From the NCBI GenBank assembly GCA_004151065.3, contig NWUY0305010863.1, forward strand, positions 1 to 23,234: DNA of 23,234 nucleotides, in the 5' to 3' direction. The notes beneath the pieces are model-generated. The model was not told where the DNA came from. It saw only the letters and a program-made list of their open reading frames with translations, and made no database searches. The DNA is from Larix sibirica. Taxonomy: Eukaryota > Streptophyta > Pinopsida > Pinales > Pinaceae. Made by a program: the position numbers and the translations under genes. Below are positions 1 through 8,896 of this stretch, in pieces; the first letter of the stretch is position 1, and each line of letters starts with the position of its first letter.

Positions 1-30
1 CACCATATGAATAGTGAGTGACTCCGTCCC
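1..30 (-). repeat. Short dispersed repeat (SR23), copy at window edge
   Basis: On the minus strand this reads 'gggacggagtcactcacta' and continues to 'catatggtg', identical to 11172-11201. It overlaps the last visible codons of the coiled-coil frame, so the frame here is built from a dispersed repeat. Confidence 0.85.
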
Positions 31-467
31 TTATACCCAGGTGGCTTATAACCCGCCCAGTTATGGTATCCCTTCGACCCAGGAGGCTTCTTCGGCTTAT
101 TCCTATTATCCATCCTTTCCTTCTCCTTCCACCAGGAAGGCTCTTTAGGCTTATGGGTAGGTAGCTTAGTAGTTTTACCTAGTTTAGCCTCCAGTCTATC
201 CATCTCTTCATTCTTCCGAATCTGAATAAGCTGCTCACGCAGATCCTCAAGTTGAGCATCCTTATCCTGAATAATCTTCTTCAGCTTCTGAAACTCTTCA
301 AAAATACGAGCATTATTACGAGCATTATAATCAAGCGTAATCTTAGCCTGCTCATCTATCATCTTAGATAGACCATCAATCCGCACCTGTTGAATCTGAT
401 TCTGATCCCGCAGCTCCTGATTCTGATCCCGCAGCTCCTGATTCTGATCCCGCAGCTCCTGATTCAT
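1..467 (-). CDS. Coiled-coil protein with basic tail, partial (runs off left edge)
   Basis: No family recognised. The first ATG of this minus-strand frame is at 467 and the frame stays open for 155 codons to the window edge. Upstream it remains open to a TAG at 582-584, so the true start could differ. Residues 1-22 are a perfect heptad run (ELRDQNQ three times). Residues about 25-95 remain charged and Gln-rich with Leu/Ile spacing typical of a coiled coil (for example AQLEDLREQLIQIRK). From about residue 98 the chain becomes basic and rich in Pro, Gly, Trp and Tyr (KPKEPSWWKEKER; then KPPG and YKPPGYKG), which suggests nucleic-acid or structural binding, as in a gag-like or capsid-associated protein. 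That role is inference. The last codons, at positions 1-30, lie inside a short repeat that recurs at 11172-11203, so the original C-terminus may have been replaced. The long uninterrupted frame is the main argument that it is or was coding. Confidence 0.5.
   Translation of the reverse strand, partial: MNQELRDQNQELRDQNQELRDQNQIQQVRIDGLSKMIDEQAKITLDYNARNNARIFEEFQKLKKIIQDKDAQLEDLREQLIQIRKNEEMDRLEAKLGKTTKLPTHKPKEPSWWKEKERMDNRNKPKKPPGSKGYHNWAGYKPPGYKGRSHSLFIW
396..458 (-). repeat. Three exact 21-bp tandem units encoding heptads
   Basis: Three identical 21-bp units (396-416, 417-437, 438-458) encode the heptad ELRDQNQ at the start of the coiled coil. Perfect identity between units indicates recent slippage expansion. 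Each unit is exactly one heptad, so frame and helical register are both preserved. Confidence 0.9.
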
Positions 468-514
468 CTTAATCAAGATATCATTCTGAGAATGCTGCTT
501 CTCAGTCAGACTAT

Positions 515-610
515 TAGCAATAAGTTCTCGAATCAACCAGTTAGGGTTATTCTGTTCTGCCCACGGGGATCTACCTGTTAGCTATTAAACCAGCTGCTAT
601 CCAATAAGAT
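515..610 (-). repeat. Stray unit of the ~64-bp repeat family found at 16.9-18.4 kb
   Basis: Read on the minus strand, this stretch carries the hallmark words of the array at 16910-18440 in the same order: 'atagcagctggtt', 'aacaggtagat', 'ccccgtgggcag', then 'aactggttgattcgagaac'. It lies directly upstream of the coiled-coil frame and overlaps its in-frame upstream extension (residues NPNWLIREL). Part of that extension may therefore be repeat-derived rather than coding. Confidence 0.6.
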
Positions 611-642
611 ACTTCCCTACTGCTCCTTCTTCTAAATAAACC

Positions 643-677
643 AAGGTGCGAAGCCGCTTGTCCCTCCGGGGGCAAGG
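643..677 (+). mobile_element. AAGG-bounded GC-rich short element, subfamily 1
   Basis: This 35-bp GC-rich block starts and ends with AAGG and has the core GAAGCCGCTTGTCCCTCCGG. An identical copy lies at 1450-1484 in unrelated surroundings. Length and AAGG ends resemble the Cycas mitochondrial Bpu elements (36 bp with AAGG terminal direct repeats), but the Bpu10I site CCTGAAGC of those elements is absent. It is read as a short mobile or copy-pasted element. Confidence 0.65.
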
Positions 678-1449
678 AAGGGAGGAAAAGGAAGAGAGGG
701 AGGGAGGGAGAGATTGATGATACAGGTAGGTAATAGGTTCCATGCACTGTTGGAAACTACGATTGGTACGGGTGAACTGTGATACGGGTGCAAAGGTTGA
801 GGAGGGAGAGATCAGAAAGCCGGGCAGCAAGAGAGAGAGAGACGGGCTAGATAGACGGAAAGGTCTCAAGTAGAGATAGAGGATAGGGCTTTGGTTTGAG
901 CGTGCTGGTAGTTGCAGTCTAATAAAAGCATAGGAAGGAATTCAATTCCCCATCTCCTATAGTTGTTCGTTCAACCGGTTACCCGGCTCCTTCATTTACT
1001 GTTACCATCCTTTGTTCACTCCCACCCGATATAGTAGTCATGTGACGTACTGGATGTTTGGCCCATGCTTTCCCACTTCCCTCGGTTAAGGGCAGGTAGT
1101 GATGTGATGTTAAGATTGGCCGGGCAAGCTGGATGATTGTCAACTCTTCCAAGGCCTTCCTTTCCTTTCTTATTAAGAAGAGTTGTTGGATTGGTGCTTC
1201 CTTAAGCTGCTTGCTTGCTGGTTCATGGGTGGGGGTTTGAAGAGAAAGAATTTCTCCTTTGCATCAACGTCGTCATTCATTGAGCATTGAAAAAAGGTAA
1301 GAGCATCGTTCAAGACCTGATGACCCAACTTGTCAAGGCAATAGGAAAGAAAGAGCACTGGCTTTCAGAAGGGAAGGATGCTCACAAGCGGTTATACGTA
1401 ATAAAGACCAACGGAACGGGTGCGAAGAAACTAAAGTGAAGGTTGAACA
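678..1449. other. No gene seen; purine-rich start
   Basis: A purine-rich tract of G, A and short GGGA repeats (about 678-712) follows the short element. The remainder shows no recognisable coding sequence, RNA gene or clear repeat. Open frames here are short and overlap each other on the minus strand. Confidence 0.6.
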
Positions 1450-1484
1450 AAGGTGCGAAGCCGCTTGTCCCTCCGGGGGCAAGG
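1450..1484 (+). mobile_element. AAGG-bounded GC-rich short element, subfamily 1, second copy
   Basis: Identical over its 35 bp to the copy at 643-677, with AAGG at both ends. The flanks differ (aaca before, aact after), so the unit of duplication is the short element itself and not a larger segment. Confidence 0.7.
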
Positions 1485-1499
1485 AACTTAGGTGAATGT

Positions 1500-1690
1500 C
1501 GAAAACCATATAAATCGCCCTTGTAGCGCATTCTATTACCACTTCCAGTCCACCCTTGACGAGGGGCCCTGTCCTTTGACTCATCCATCATACAATCTCA
1601 TACACTCTGTGACTCACGCTCTTACTCTTCCTCAATAAAGAAAAGAGTGATAGAAACCCTCCTCCCATACTACCATAGATTTTCCCATTA
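1500..1690 (+). repeat. Diverged duplication, copy A
   Basis: Shares a series of words in the same order with 1970-2150: 'gcattctat', 'cca(g/a)tccaccct(t/c)gacg', 'ggccctgt', 'tgactcac', 'tcaataa.gaaaagagt' and 'ctaccat'. The copies lie about 477 bp apart in direct orientation and have diverged by many substitutions and indels. No gene is evident inside. Confidence 0.7.
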
Positions 1691-1969
1691 ACCTGTTCTA
1701 TTCTTGCGCCTTCCCACTGCAATAGTAAACGGGTAGGTGGGACCAAGTTCAAGATCAAAGTGATAGAGAGGTCAAGTGCTTGCTATCAGGACTAACCTTC
1801 TTCTATTTAGTTAGTTAATCTCTGGTCAAATTACCTCGACTTTCCCTATATAGGGGGGCAGTTATCCTCTATTCAAGTCATTCATCCAGTTCTTTATAAG
1901 GAAGAGTTGGATTTAAGAAGAACGTAACAAATAAAGTCATAAGAATTAGGTTGAAGAAGCAAATATAAC

Positions 1970-2150
1970 CAATCTTTCAAAACGTGCTCAATGGCTCTTA
2001 TAAAGCATTCTATCGCCATTTCTAATCCACCCTCGACGTTAGTGGAAGCGTTGGCCCTGTGCCTGTGACTCACACTTTGACTTTTCAATAAGAAAAGAAA
2101 AGAGTTACGATAACCATTCTCCCTTGCTACCATTAAGTACCACATTAAGT
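1970..2150 (+). repeat. Diverged duplication, copy B
   Basis: Second copy of the unit at 1500-1690, in the same orientation. Shared landmarks include 'aagcattctat', 'aatccaccctcgacg', 'ttggccctgt' and 'tgtgactcacac'. The spacer (1691-1969) carries no gene that I can identify. Confidence 0.7.
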
Positions 2151-2394
2151 ACCAATTGAGCCTGACCCAATAAAGGTTGGTTGCTGAGCCTGCTGATCCA
2201 ATGAAAGTTGTTGGTTAATTTCGTAAAAGTCAGCGGGAAAGCCGTCAAGCCCTCAAAGCAATCCATGTCCTGATGGTAATTTGCGTGCATTTTATAGCCA
2301 CCTTAACCCTTCAAGGTGTTGAAGCTGTGTAGGTAGCGCGCGATACTATAAATACTAATATATATTGAATGAAATCTCAAGCTGAAGAGGAATA

Positions 2395-2530
2395 GTCTAG
2401 TACTCATTCAGAGCTAGTAGAGGGAGGTAATAAAGGTAGGTTAGGCAGGTAGGTAGATAGAGAGATAGATAGAGCTGGGGTATAGCTGTGTATAGCTAGA
2501 TAGAAGGATAGAGCTAGATGGGGATAGAGT
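2395..2530 (+). repeat. TAGA/GGTAG-rich low-complexity tract
   Basis: Irregular runs of 'taggtagg', 'agatagatagag' and 'tagctagatag' make up the tract. It looks like a decayed microsatellite and has no coding content. Confidence 0.7.
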
Positions 2531-3129
2531 GAATATTAGCGGTATGAGTCTGATGGATGGTATGGGTGGTAGGGCTGGGCTAGAGGGTCTGTATGTTTAG
2601 ATGGGATGGCTGGACACCAGAGGAATGGATGGACACACCAGAGAGCAGGAGCTGAACACGAGGTTAGATATTGAACACGGCTTAAAGATATACACTTACT
2701 GAGATCACTACACACAATCAACACACGTTGAGCTAGAGCTACACAGACACAGCAAGAGATATTATATATACGTGATTTCGATAATGAGCTTTGATTCTTT
2801 CAGCCTTTCTTATTCTAGCATATTTATTCTATTTTCTTTGGTCTATAGTACAGGCGCCTCGGTTCTTCCACTATGCATAATATAAGATATAATAGGCATA
2901 AGGCATGAGATGAAATTTAGGGAGGAATATATCCAAATATGAAAGGTACTGACCGGCCTGGTATTAGAAGGCTTGGTCTCTAGCAAGGTAGGTTGGATGC
3001 ATGCCTATATGACTGAGCCTGGCATGTTATTCTAAGTCAGGTTTACGCTTAGGTATGGCCTGGCTGCGCATAGTAATAGAGTTTCTATGCTTGGTTGGAA
3101 GTACGAGTGACCATTGAAAAGTCAAGGGT
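2531..3129. other. No gene or clear repeat seen
   Basis: Nothing recognisable was found on either strand. The stretch is compositionally mixed, with AT-rich patches near 2760-2780 and 2930. Confidence 0.5.
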
Positions 3130-3850
3130 AAGGTGGTTTAATAGCACATGCCATCCAATTCCAATCCCATCTGCTGCTTCTAAGATAAGTTCTACCTACA
3201 TGGGTGACTCACTAAAAGATTCCAGGTCTAGGGCTGGCTCCAGGTCTAGTTGGTGCAGGTAAAGAGAAACAAGGGGAGTGTTTCATGTCCCTGCCAACTT
3301 GAGTCTTTCTGGCATCTAATTCCATCATGCTCCTAGGTGAAGGCGGTATTAAGAGAGGGGTAAGGTTGAGCATCCCCATTCACTGCATCCATTCATGGCA
3401 TGCCACCCCATCCCATAAGGAGCTTCAAAGCTCTAGCAACATGGGTGACTAACAAAATGCCTGCCATGCATTCAAGGTCTAGGGCTAAAGATCTACTAGT
3501 TGTGGTAGGTGAAAGAGTAAAGGCAAGGGTATGTTCCGTACAGCAATGGCTTCCTGGCTGAAAGAATCCAAATGCTGGGTCTCGAGGCCTGCAAAGCCTA
3601 AGTAAAGATACAGGGCTACCGTACCAGGTCTAGTTGTTGGTGCAGGTAAAGAGAAAGGGAGTGTGTAATAGCAGTCCCAATTGAGTAATATTTCTAAAGG
3701 CAAGTATGATAAACAAAGGATATCCTGGCTGGCTTTGTCAGGGCATCCCTCAATATCCCTCCTCCTAGCATTGATAAGTCTGGTCCCATAATCCCATCCC
3801 AACGAGGCTCTAAGATGTCCCGAATGCCATCCATCTACCCAAGCCATACC
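3130..3850 (+). repeat. Three diverged direct copies of a ~240-390 bp unit
   Basis: Landmark words recur in order. 'acatgggtgact' is at about 3199 and 3440. 'aggtctag' is at about 3224, 3242, 3475 and 3626. 'ggtgcaggtaaagagaaa' is at about 3252 and 3640, with a decayed form near 3507. 'atgccatcc' or 'atgccaccccatcc' occurs in each segment. The pattern fits an old tandem triplication. The 120-codon minus-strand open frame over 3485-3847 runs through the repeats and looks fortuitous. Confidence 0.6.
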
Positions 3851-4639
3851 CGGCAGGCAGTTTCAAGGATCAAAGCTCAAGGTCAAAACCCTATGGACTG
3901 GACTACTAAACTATCCCTCTATTGCACCATCCATACATCCATCCATCTATTCATCCAGCCACCCTGCTGCCATGTCCATGCATACTAATCGGGGGGAGCA
4001 AAGGAAGCAGGCAACTAAGAGTATTTGGCGGCAATCCATAAAAAGGTAACTAAGTTGAAGTTCGTGGATGAATACTTCTTTCTTATCCTGGGTCGGTTGG
4101 GTCGTGTGCAAAGAAGGTAAATCAGGTTTCATATTCTATATGTAATAACGCAAATGAAAAAATCCCATCCATTAACTAATTGCATTGGTTATTCCGGGCT
4201 CCGAAGGCACCTAGTTGGGGGCTACAAGGTCGGTTCCGGTAAATACTAAAAAGTGTATGAGATGCAATGTTCTCTCTATTAAGCGCGTCATTGGCATGGG
4301 TCGAGTCATATGTGGTATCGAAATGGCATTTCTCTTAAGGCAAGTGGCTGACTGAGAGCATGTTGGGTGATTTAATCCATTCAATTCATAATCCGGTGCT
4401 GCTGAAAAGAGAAAGTCCTGGGTTAGGGATCGATCCTCCATAACTCTATCGTCCTAGGGTTCTGGTCTAAAGCTAAATTAAGGTTGGCCAGTTTCATTCC
4501 GACCCGATAGAGGCAGTAGCCATGAAGCTCTTCCATAGAATGTGACTAGGGGTAGCAGTTTCAGGGGTAAGGGGAAATATATCCTATTGTGGTACCTCCG
4601 ATTCCGATTCCTAATTAAGTAAGTGGTTGTTGGGCAGCA
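3851..4639. other. No gene seen
   Basis: The stretch begins with a 'catccatc' rich patch (about 3927-3955). The rest has no recognisable gene or RNA. Short minus-strand frames at 3947-4132 and 4211-4441 match nothing I know. Confidence 0.5.
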
Positions 4640-6190
4640 CTCCGTCGACTAGAGTAATACGTATGTAATAAGTAGTATACACATCTCAATAGAGATAGAT
4701 ATGTAATTACACTTACCTTTCATGTTTGTTGTAACTCTGTATGAAACATCTACAGGTTAGTTAATAGGGATCTGCTCATATCAAACTAGCTATCATATTC
4801 AATAGGATAACCCTATCATGTAAGCTATACTACTAGGCTGTTGACAAACCTAATCAATATGGAGATCACTCATTCCTGGGATTCAAACCCATTACCTTTG
4901 TTAAGCCTATAGAGTAAGCTCATATCTTATCACAGTAAGCAGCTGTATGGTATAAGATGATACAATGGAATTAGGACTAGTTAGATATGTAACAAACCGT
5001 ATCCAGTCTGATTGGTACCTGTCTTATTAACACATACGTAACTGATGACTGTTTCAGCTTAATAGATTACCTCACCTTTATTGAATGGTAATAGCTCATC
5101 CTTAAGCTTAGAATAGGGGTGTAGAAGGAATTTAACAGAGCTGACTGTATTAGTACTACTTATGTGTATATAGCTTATGAATCCACAGCTAGTAACATAT
5201 GGGAATAAGGTAAGCATCTTTACCGTGTGTTATACTCATGTCATATTAGTAACCCTTACATAGCATTGGAATAGTAAGCATCATATGACCAATACTTATG
5301 GAATGAAAAGTAAGCTTTGGATCATATACGCTTTGACTTTATCACTATGCTTTTCATATTATATAAATACGCATAAGTTGGTTAGCTCGTGAGTAATAGC
5401 GTACAATGTGAATAGAAGAGTATCAATGATTATGTGATTACCTATTGTGTTATACTTGGTGTAATAATAGCAATGTGCAAATACAAACCAGTATTGCTTC
5501 TACATTGTGTGATAAGGGTAACAGTACTAATAGAGTAGGTGCAATGAGTACTAAGCAAGAAGCAGTGATAAGAGTATAAGGTTGACTAAGCTTCCTGTAA
5601 TCATCATGGTTACTCATGTGTTATACTTGTTCAGGTGTATTGGTTATGTATAAATCCCATTACTATGACCATATATGATATCAATATAAGATCAGTGATA
5701 AGAAAGGTATCATGTTTAGACTGGTCATTAGCATAAAGTCTCATATAGGTAACAAAGCCTCATGAAGCCAAATCAGTGTATGATTACTAGCTTACTGACT
5801 GGTGATAGTTGGAACATGGTTGGTACTATTCCCATTAGATATTAGAGTAATATGTGAGAATTCATATTGACCCGTATTCCTTATACCACTACTGGGTAAC
5901 CAGCTGTGATCATTACCATATTTATGCTTGTTTCAACTGCTTTCACAGGTAGCTTGATTGGTTGTATTGCCATAATATACATACTGCTTATAACACTATT
6001 AGTATAGCTCAACTATCCGTGTTTAACCACCTCTGTATCGTAGTGAAAATATCGTTACTGCTTATTCATATGTTAATATTCATTGCACTACCTTATACTC
6101 CTACTCGGTCATTGGTGTATATATAGTCATAACTCCATTGATAGGTGAACATACTAGGGATAAACACTAATGATCTCATTGCTATTACTT
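4640..6190. other. AT-richer block of decayed repeats without ORFs
   Basis: The composition changes visibly here. The sequence is AT-richer, stop codons are dense in every frame, and words such as 'gtaagc', 'tgtgttatact' (about 5227, 5447, 5619), 'cagtgataag' (about 5562, 5693) and 'agtaagc(t/a)' recur at irregular spacing. I read this as an old, heavily diverged tandem repeat or an inserted block of foreign origin. No gene is recognisable. Confidence 0.5.
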
Positions 6191-6439
6191 ACATTACTAT
6201 AATCATCAGCCTTTTCCGAGTACCAGACCATGGTTGCTGGACGACCAATGGATGTGTTCGGATGTGTCTCTTACCGCCGGTGGGCGTGCCCCTAACCAAT
6301 GTGTGCTTCTTTGGTTTTGGTGATGTGTTTCGTATACTAAGGCTCTTATCTCGCTCAGGGCTGCTTGGAAGAAGAGTAAAAAACAGGCGGTTGACCTCAT
6401 TATGCTACAGTAGAAGGCCAAGACGGATCGTCTCTATCG

Positions 6440-6720
6440 AGATCGAGATCTTTTTCCAGGGCCGCTACCTCGCCTGGTTCCAGGTGCATAAGTATCACCC
6501 GCAGTATCACCAACAGCCAGAGCACAGCTAGTTCCTGTTCGATCAAATCCAATTCCATAGCCCGTTCCGGAGCCACAATTGATAATGCAATTGACCCTGT
6601 ACCAGTTTCTTTTATTGAAGTTCCAATTCCAGTCCCAAAGCAAGCACTACCAGGAGCAGCAATAGAGGCATAGGCGGGGGTTTCACCTTATCCCGTGGTG
6701 GGAGCAGCAGGAACGAAGGC
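6440..6720 (-). repeat. Degenerate Gly/Ala/Thr/Ser-type coding-like repeat (patch 1)
   Basis: On the minus strand the translation is dominated by Gly, Thr, Ala, Ser and Pro in frame-shifted patches, for example AYASIAAPGSACFGTGIGTS and GSGTGYGIGFDRTGT. The same style of sequence recurs at 7070-8900, 16430-16560, 20340-21025 (minus) and 21180-21900 (plus). It behaves as a decayed triplet-periodic repeat or a fragment of a repetitive-protein gene. Confidence 0.5.
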
Positions 6721-7069
6721 GGGGGCAAAGCCAACACCTTGCAAAGCATACCTCGCAATTTGATGGCCCATTTCAGATCTTCCCATTCTAAATACATTAT
6801 TAGAGTAGGATTTGGTTGAATCAATTCATTACCACTGGGAACTAGCTTTGACAATCAGTTGACTTCAATTCATTCGGACAAGGGCGCATGGTAGGCCACC
6901 ATACATACCTAACCCTAGCCAGCCAGCTAACGGATCAAATGGTTACACCCGAGGGAGAGCGAGGCAGTCCAACCCCCCAATCTGGACCTGGTAGAGAGAG
7001 ACTAAACAATAGCCCACTTAGGATAGGACTGATGAAACAGCCTCATCTACGCCTAAAAGATACTGCTGG

Positions 7070-7480
7070 TTTTCGAAATGGAATTCTAACTAGTACATAT
7101 GGATCTGCTCAATCTACATCCGCTTCTGGAACTATATATGCAGCTGTTAGTGGTGCTTTCTTGGGAACTGGGGCTGGCTCATCCCTTCCAGGGCAAGAGC
7201 TTGTTAGAGAGCCAGCATCCATGCTAGTTTTAGATCGAGCAGCAATGATAGATCGAGATTGACCGGAAAAGGCAGGAGTTTCATTAGTAGCGGAGGCTTA
7301 TGCAGTACCAGGGGCGAGAGGAGCAGAGCCTATTGGTTGGAGAGCCATAGCCCGCCTGTTTTCCCGTTTCATATCCTATAGTGGCATATCCAAATACAGA
7401 TGCAGAGGTAACAGAAGCAAAGGTAGCATACGAGCCAGGAGCTTCACTGCCATCCATTAGATCCAATCAATAGATTTGCC
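7070..7480. repeat. Gly/Ala/Thr/Ser-type repeat, patches on both strands
   Basis: On the plus strand 7096-7200 reads as GSAQSTSASGTIYAAVSGAF followed by LGTGAGSSLPG. On the minus strand 7290-7470 reads as EAPGSYATFASVTSASVFGY followed by ATIGYETGKQAGYG. Opposite polarities lie side by side, so inversions have occurred within the family. Both patches are interrupted and neither has a convincing start. Confidence 0.5.
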
Positions 7481-7559
7481 AGGGTGAGGCGAACAAAACC
7501 TGTACTCCCCCGTGTATTAGTAGTTCGCGGCCGTATAGCTTTCTATTTCCGGGATATAA

Positions 7560-7960
7560 ATGAAGAGGGCTTTGAGTCTATAGCAGCATAAGAGTCAGCA
7601 GCATCACAGCCCGTTCAAGTTCCAGTCGAAGAAGCCGGCGTAGCGTGATAAAGCCTGTCAAAGCCCGCCTGCCCCCAGCGCTAGCATCATCTGGCTCAGT
7701 CCCAAATCCGTCGGCTCAGTTGTTTTTCCAGTCTCTATCATAGTAGTAGTCGATCCACCACGAGCAACAGAGGCAGCTTAAGCTATTGATCTTGTTGATC
7801 CGTTCTTGGCAACGAACGGGGGATCCATTTACAGTCCCATATACAAATCCATTTGACCTTGAACCAGTTGACTCAGTAGATTCTGTCGTTTCAGCAGTAG
7901 TTTAAGCAGTGTCAGATGCAGATCCACCAGATCGAGTTTAAGCAGCTAGCATTCCTGTTT
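7560..7960 (-). repeat. Gly/Ala/Thr/Ser-type repeat, heavily decayed patch
   Basis: Minus-strand readings change frame repeatedly but keep the family style (ASDTA, TTAETTESTESTGSRSNG, VARGGSTTTMIETGKTTEP, TGCDAADSYAAIDS). It forms a continuum with the patches at 7070-7480 and 7980-8900. Confidence 0.45.
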
Positions 7961-8084
7961 TGACATCCAATGATGTTCCTATCAATGTAGTTATGATATC
8001 AGCTATTGTTCAAGTTAGTGCATCTATGCGTGTTTTTATAGAAGCAACGTTCCGACATCTGTCTTTGTCCCTATATATATATGT

Positions 8085-8096
8085 AATTACGTAATT
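8085..8096. repeat. Palindrome AATTACGTAATT
   Basis: A perfect 12-bp palindrome following a TA run (about 8071-8082). It shares the GTAATTACGT core with the palindromes at 11882-11893 and 15280-15307. Confidence 0.7.
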
Positions 8097-8417
8097 GCCC
8101 GTTGTTCCAGCATTCGTACGCGTTCCTACTTTATAGTGTGCATTACCTTATGTTCCTATAAGCTTAGTTTCGGCATCCCATGAAGTCCTTAGAAGTAAAG
8201 TTCCAGCTGCAAGTGTTCCTAAACAGTTGACCGGGTTTCATTAGTATAACCTAAACCAATAGCAAAGGCAAGAGCAGTGGTTCCAGCACCAAGAGTTTAA
8301 GCAGCAGCACCAACAGCGGAGAAAGCAACAAAGCAAGCATAGACAGTTCCAGTTGATTCAGCAGTTGTAGTTGTTCCGGTTTCATATCCAGTTGGAGAAC
8401 TAGTAGTTTGAATTCCT

Positions 8418-8453
8418 CCTTGCACTAGGAAGCGCAAGCCCCTCCGGGACCTT
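8418..8453 (-). mobile_element. AAGG-bounded GC-rich short element, subfamily 2
   Basis: This 36-bp block has CCTT at both ends on the plus strand (AAGG...AAGG on the minus strand). An identical copy lies at 13682-13717 and a third, cut by the window end, starts at 23204 on the plus strand. Size and AAGG direct repeats match the Cycas Bpu elements in layout. It interrupts the GT-rich degenerate frame, so it arrived later than that sequence. Confidence 0.75.
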
Positions 8454-8896
8454 GTGTTCCTACATTTCCAAGTGTTCCTAGAAGTATAGTTCCAAAATTG
8501 CCTTTTGTTCCAAGAGCAGGCGCTCCGGTATCTTCCTTTGTTCCTACTATATATGTATTTGGTGCTGTTCATAGAAGTGGTGTTCCAAGATATTCTATTG
8601 TACCTCGAAAGGATGCTCCAACATCAACTATAGTTCCGATATATGTAATTTCAGCATTGCCTGTTGTTCCAAGAAATGATGATCCAAGATACCCTGTAGC
8701 TCCTAGGGGCGATGCGGAGGCAAAGACAGCAGATGCAGTTGACTGAGTTGAACCAATTTCATCAGCTCCAGCTGAATATCCACCGGTTCCATATCTAGTT
8801 GCTTAGCCACCAGTTGCATCACCAGTTGATCGAGTTGATCTTGTTCCAGGAAAATAAGCAGCCCTACCAGCAGCATCTAAGGTAGCAAAGGCAGAG

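Noticed and set aside
597-869. Ser/Leu/Pro-rich minus-strand frame
   Set aside because: It is generated by the purine-rich tract and contains the GC-rich short element. Its composition is low-complexity, with no family.
3485-3847. Minus-strand frame of 120 codons
   Set aside because: It lies wholly in the diverged triplication, has no recognisable domain, and is not preserved in the other copies.
4866-4892. tRNA T-arm-like sequence ('gggattcaaaccc')
   Set aside because: The stems around the loop do not pair properly on either strand and no D-arm, anticodon arm or acceptor stem is present.
6145-6531. Plus-strand open frame of 128 codons
   Set aside because: It starts at a non-ATG codon, spans the junction between the AT-rich block and the Gly/Ala/Thr-type repeat, and overlaps minus-strand repeat sense. 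It looks fortuitous.
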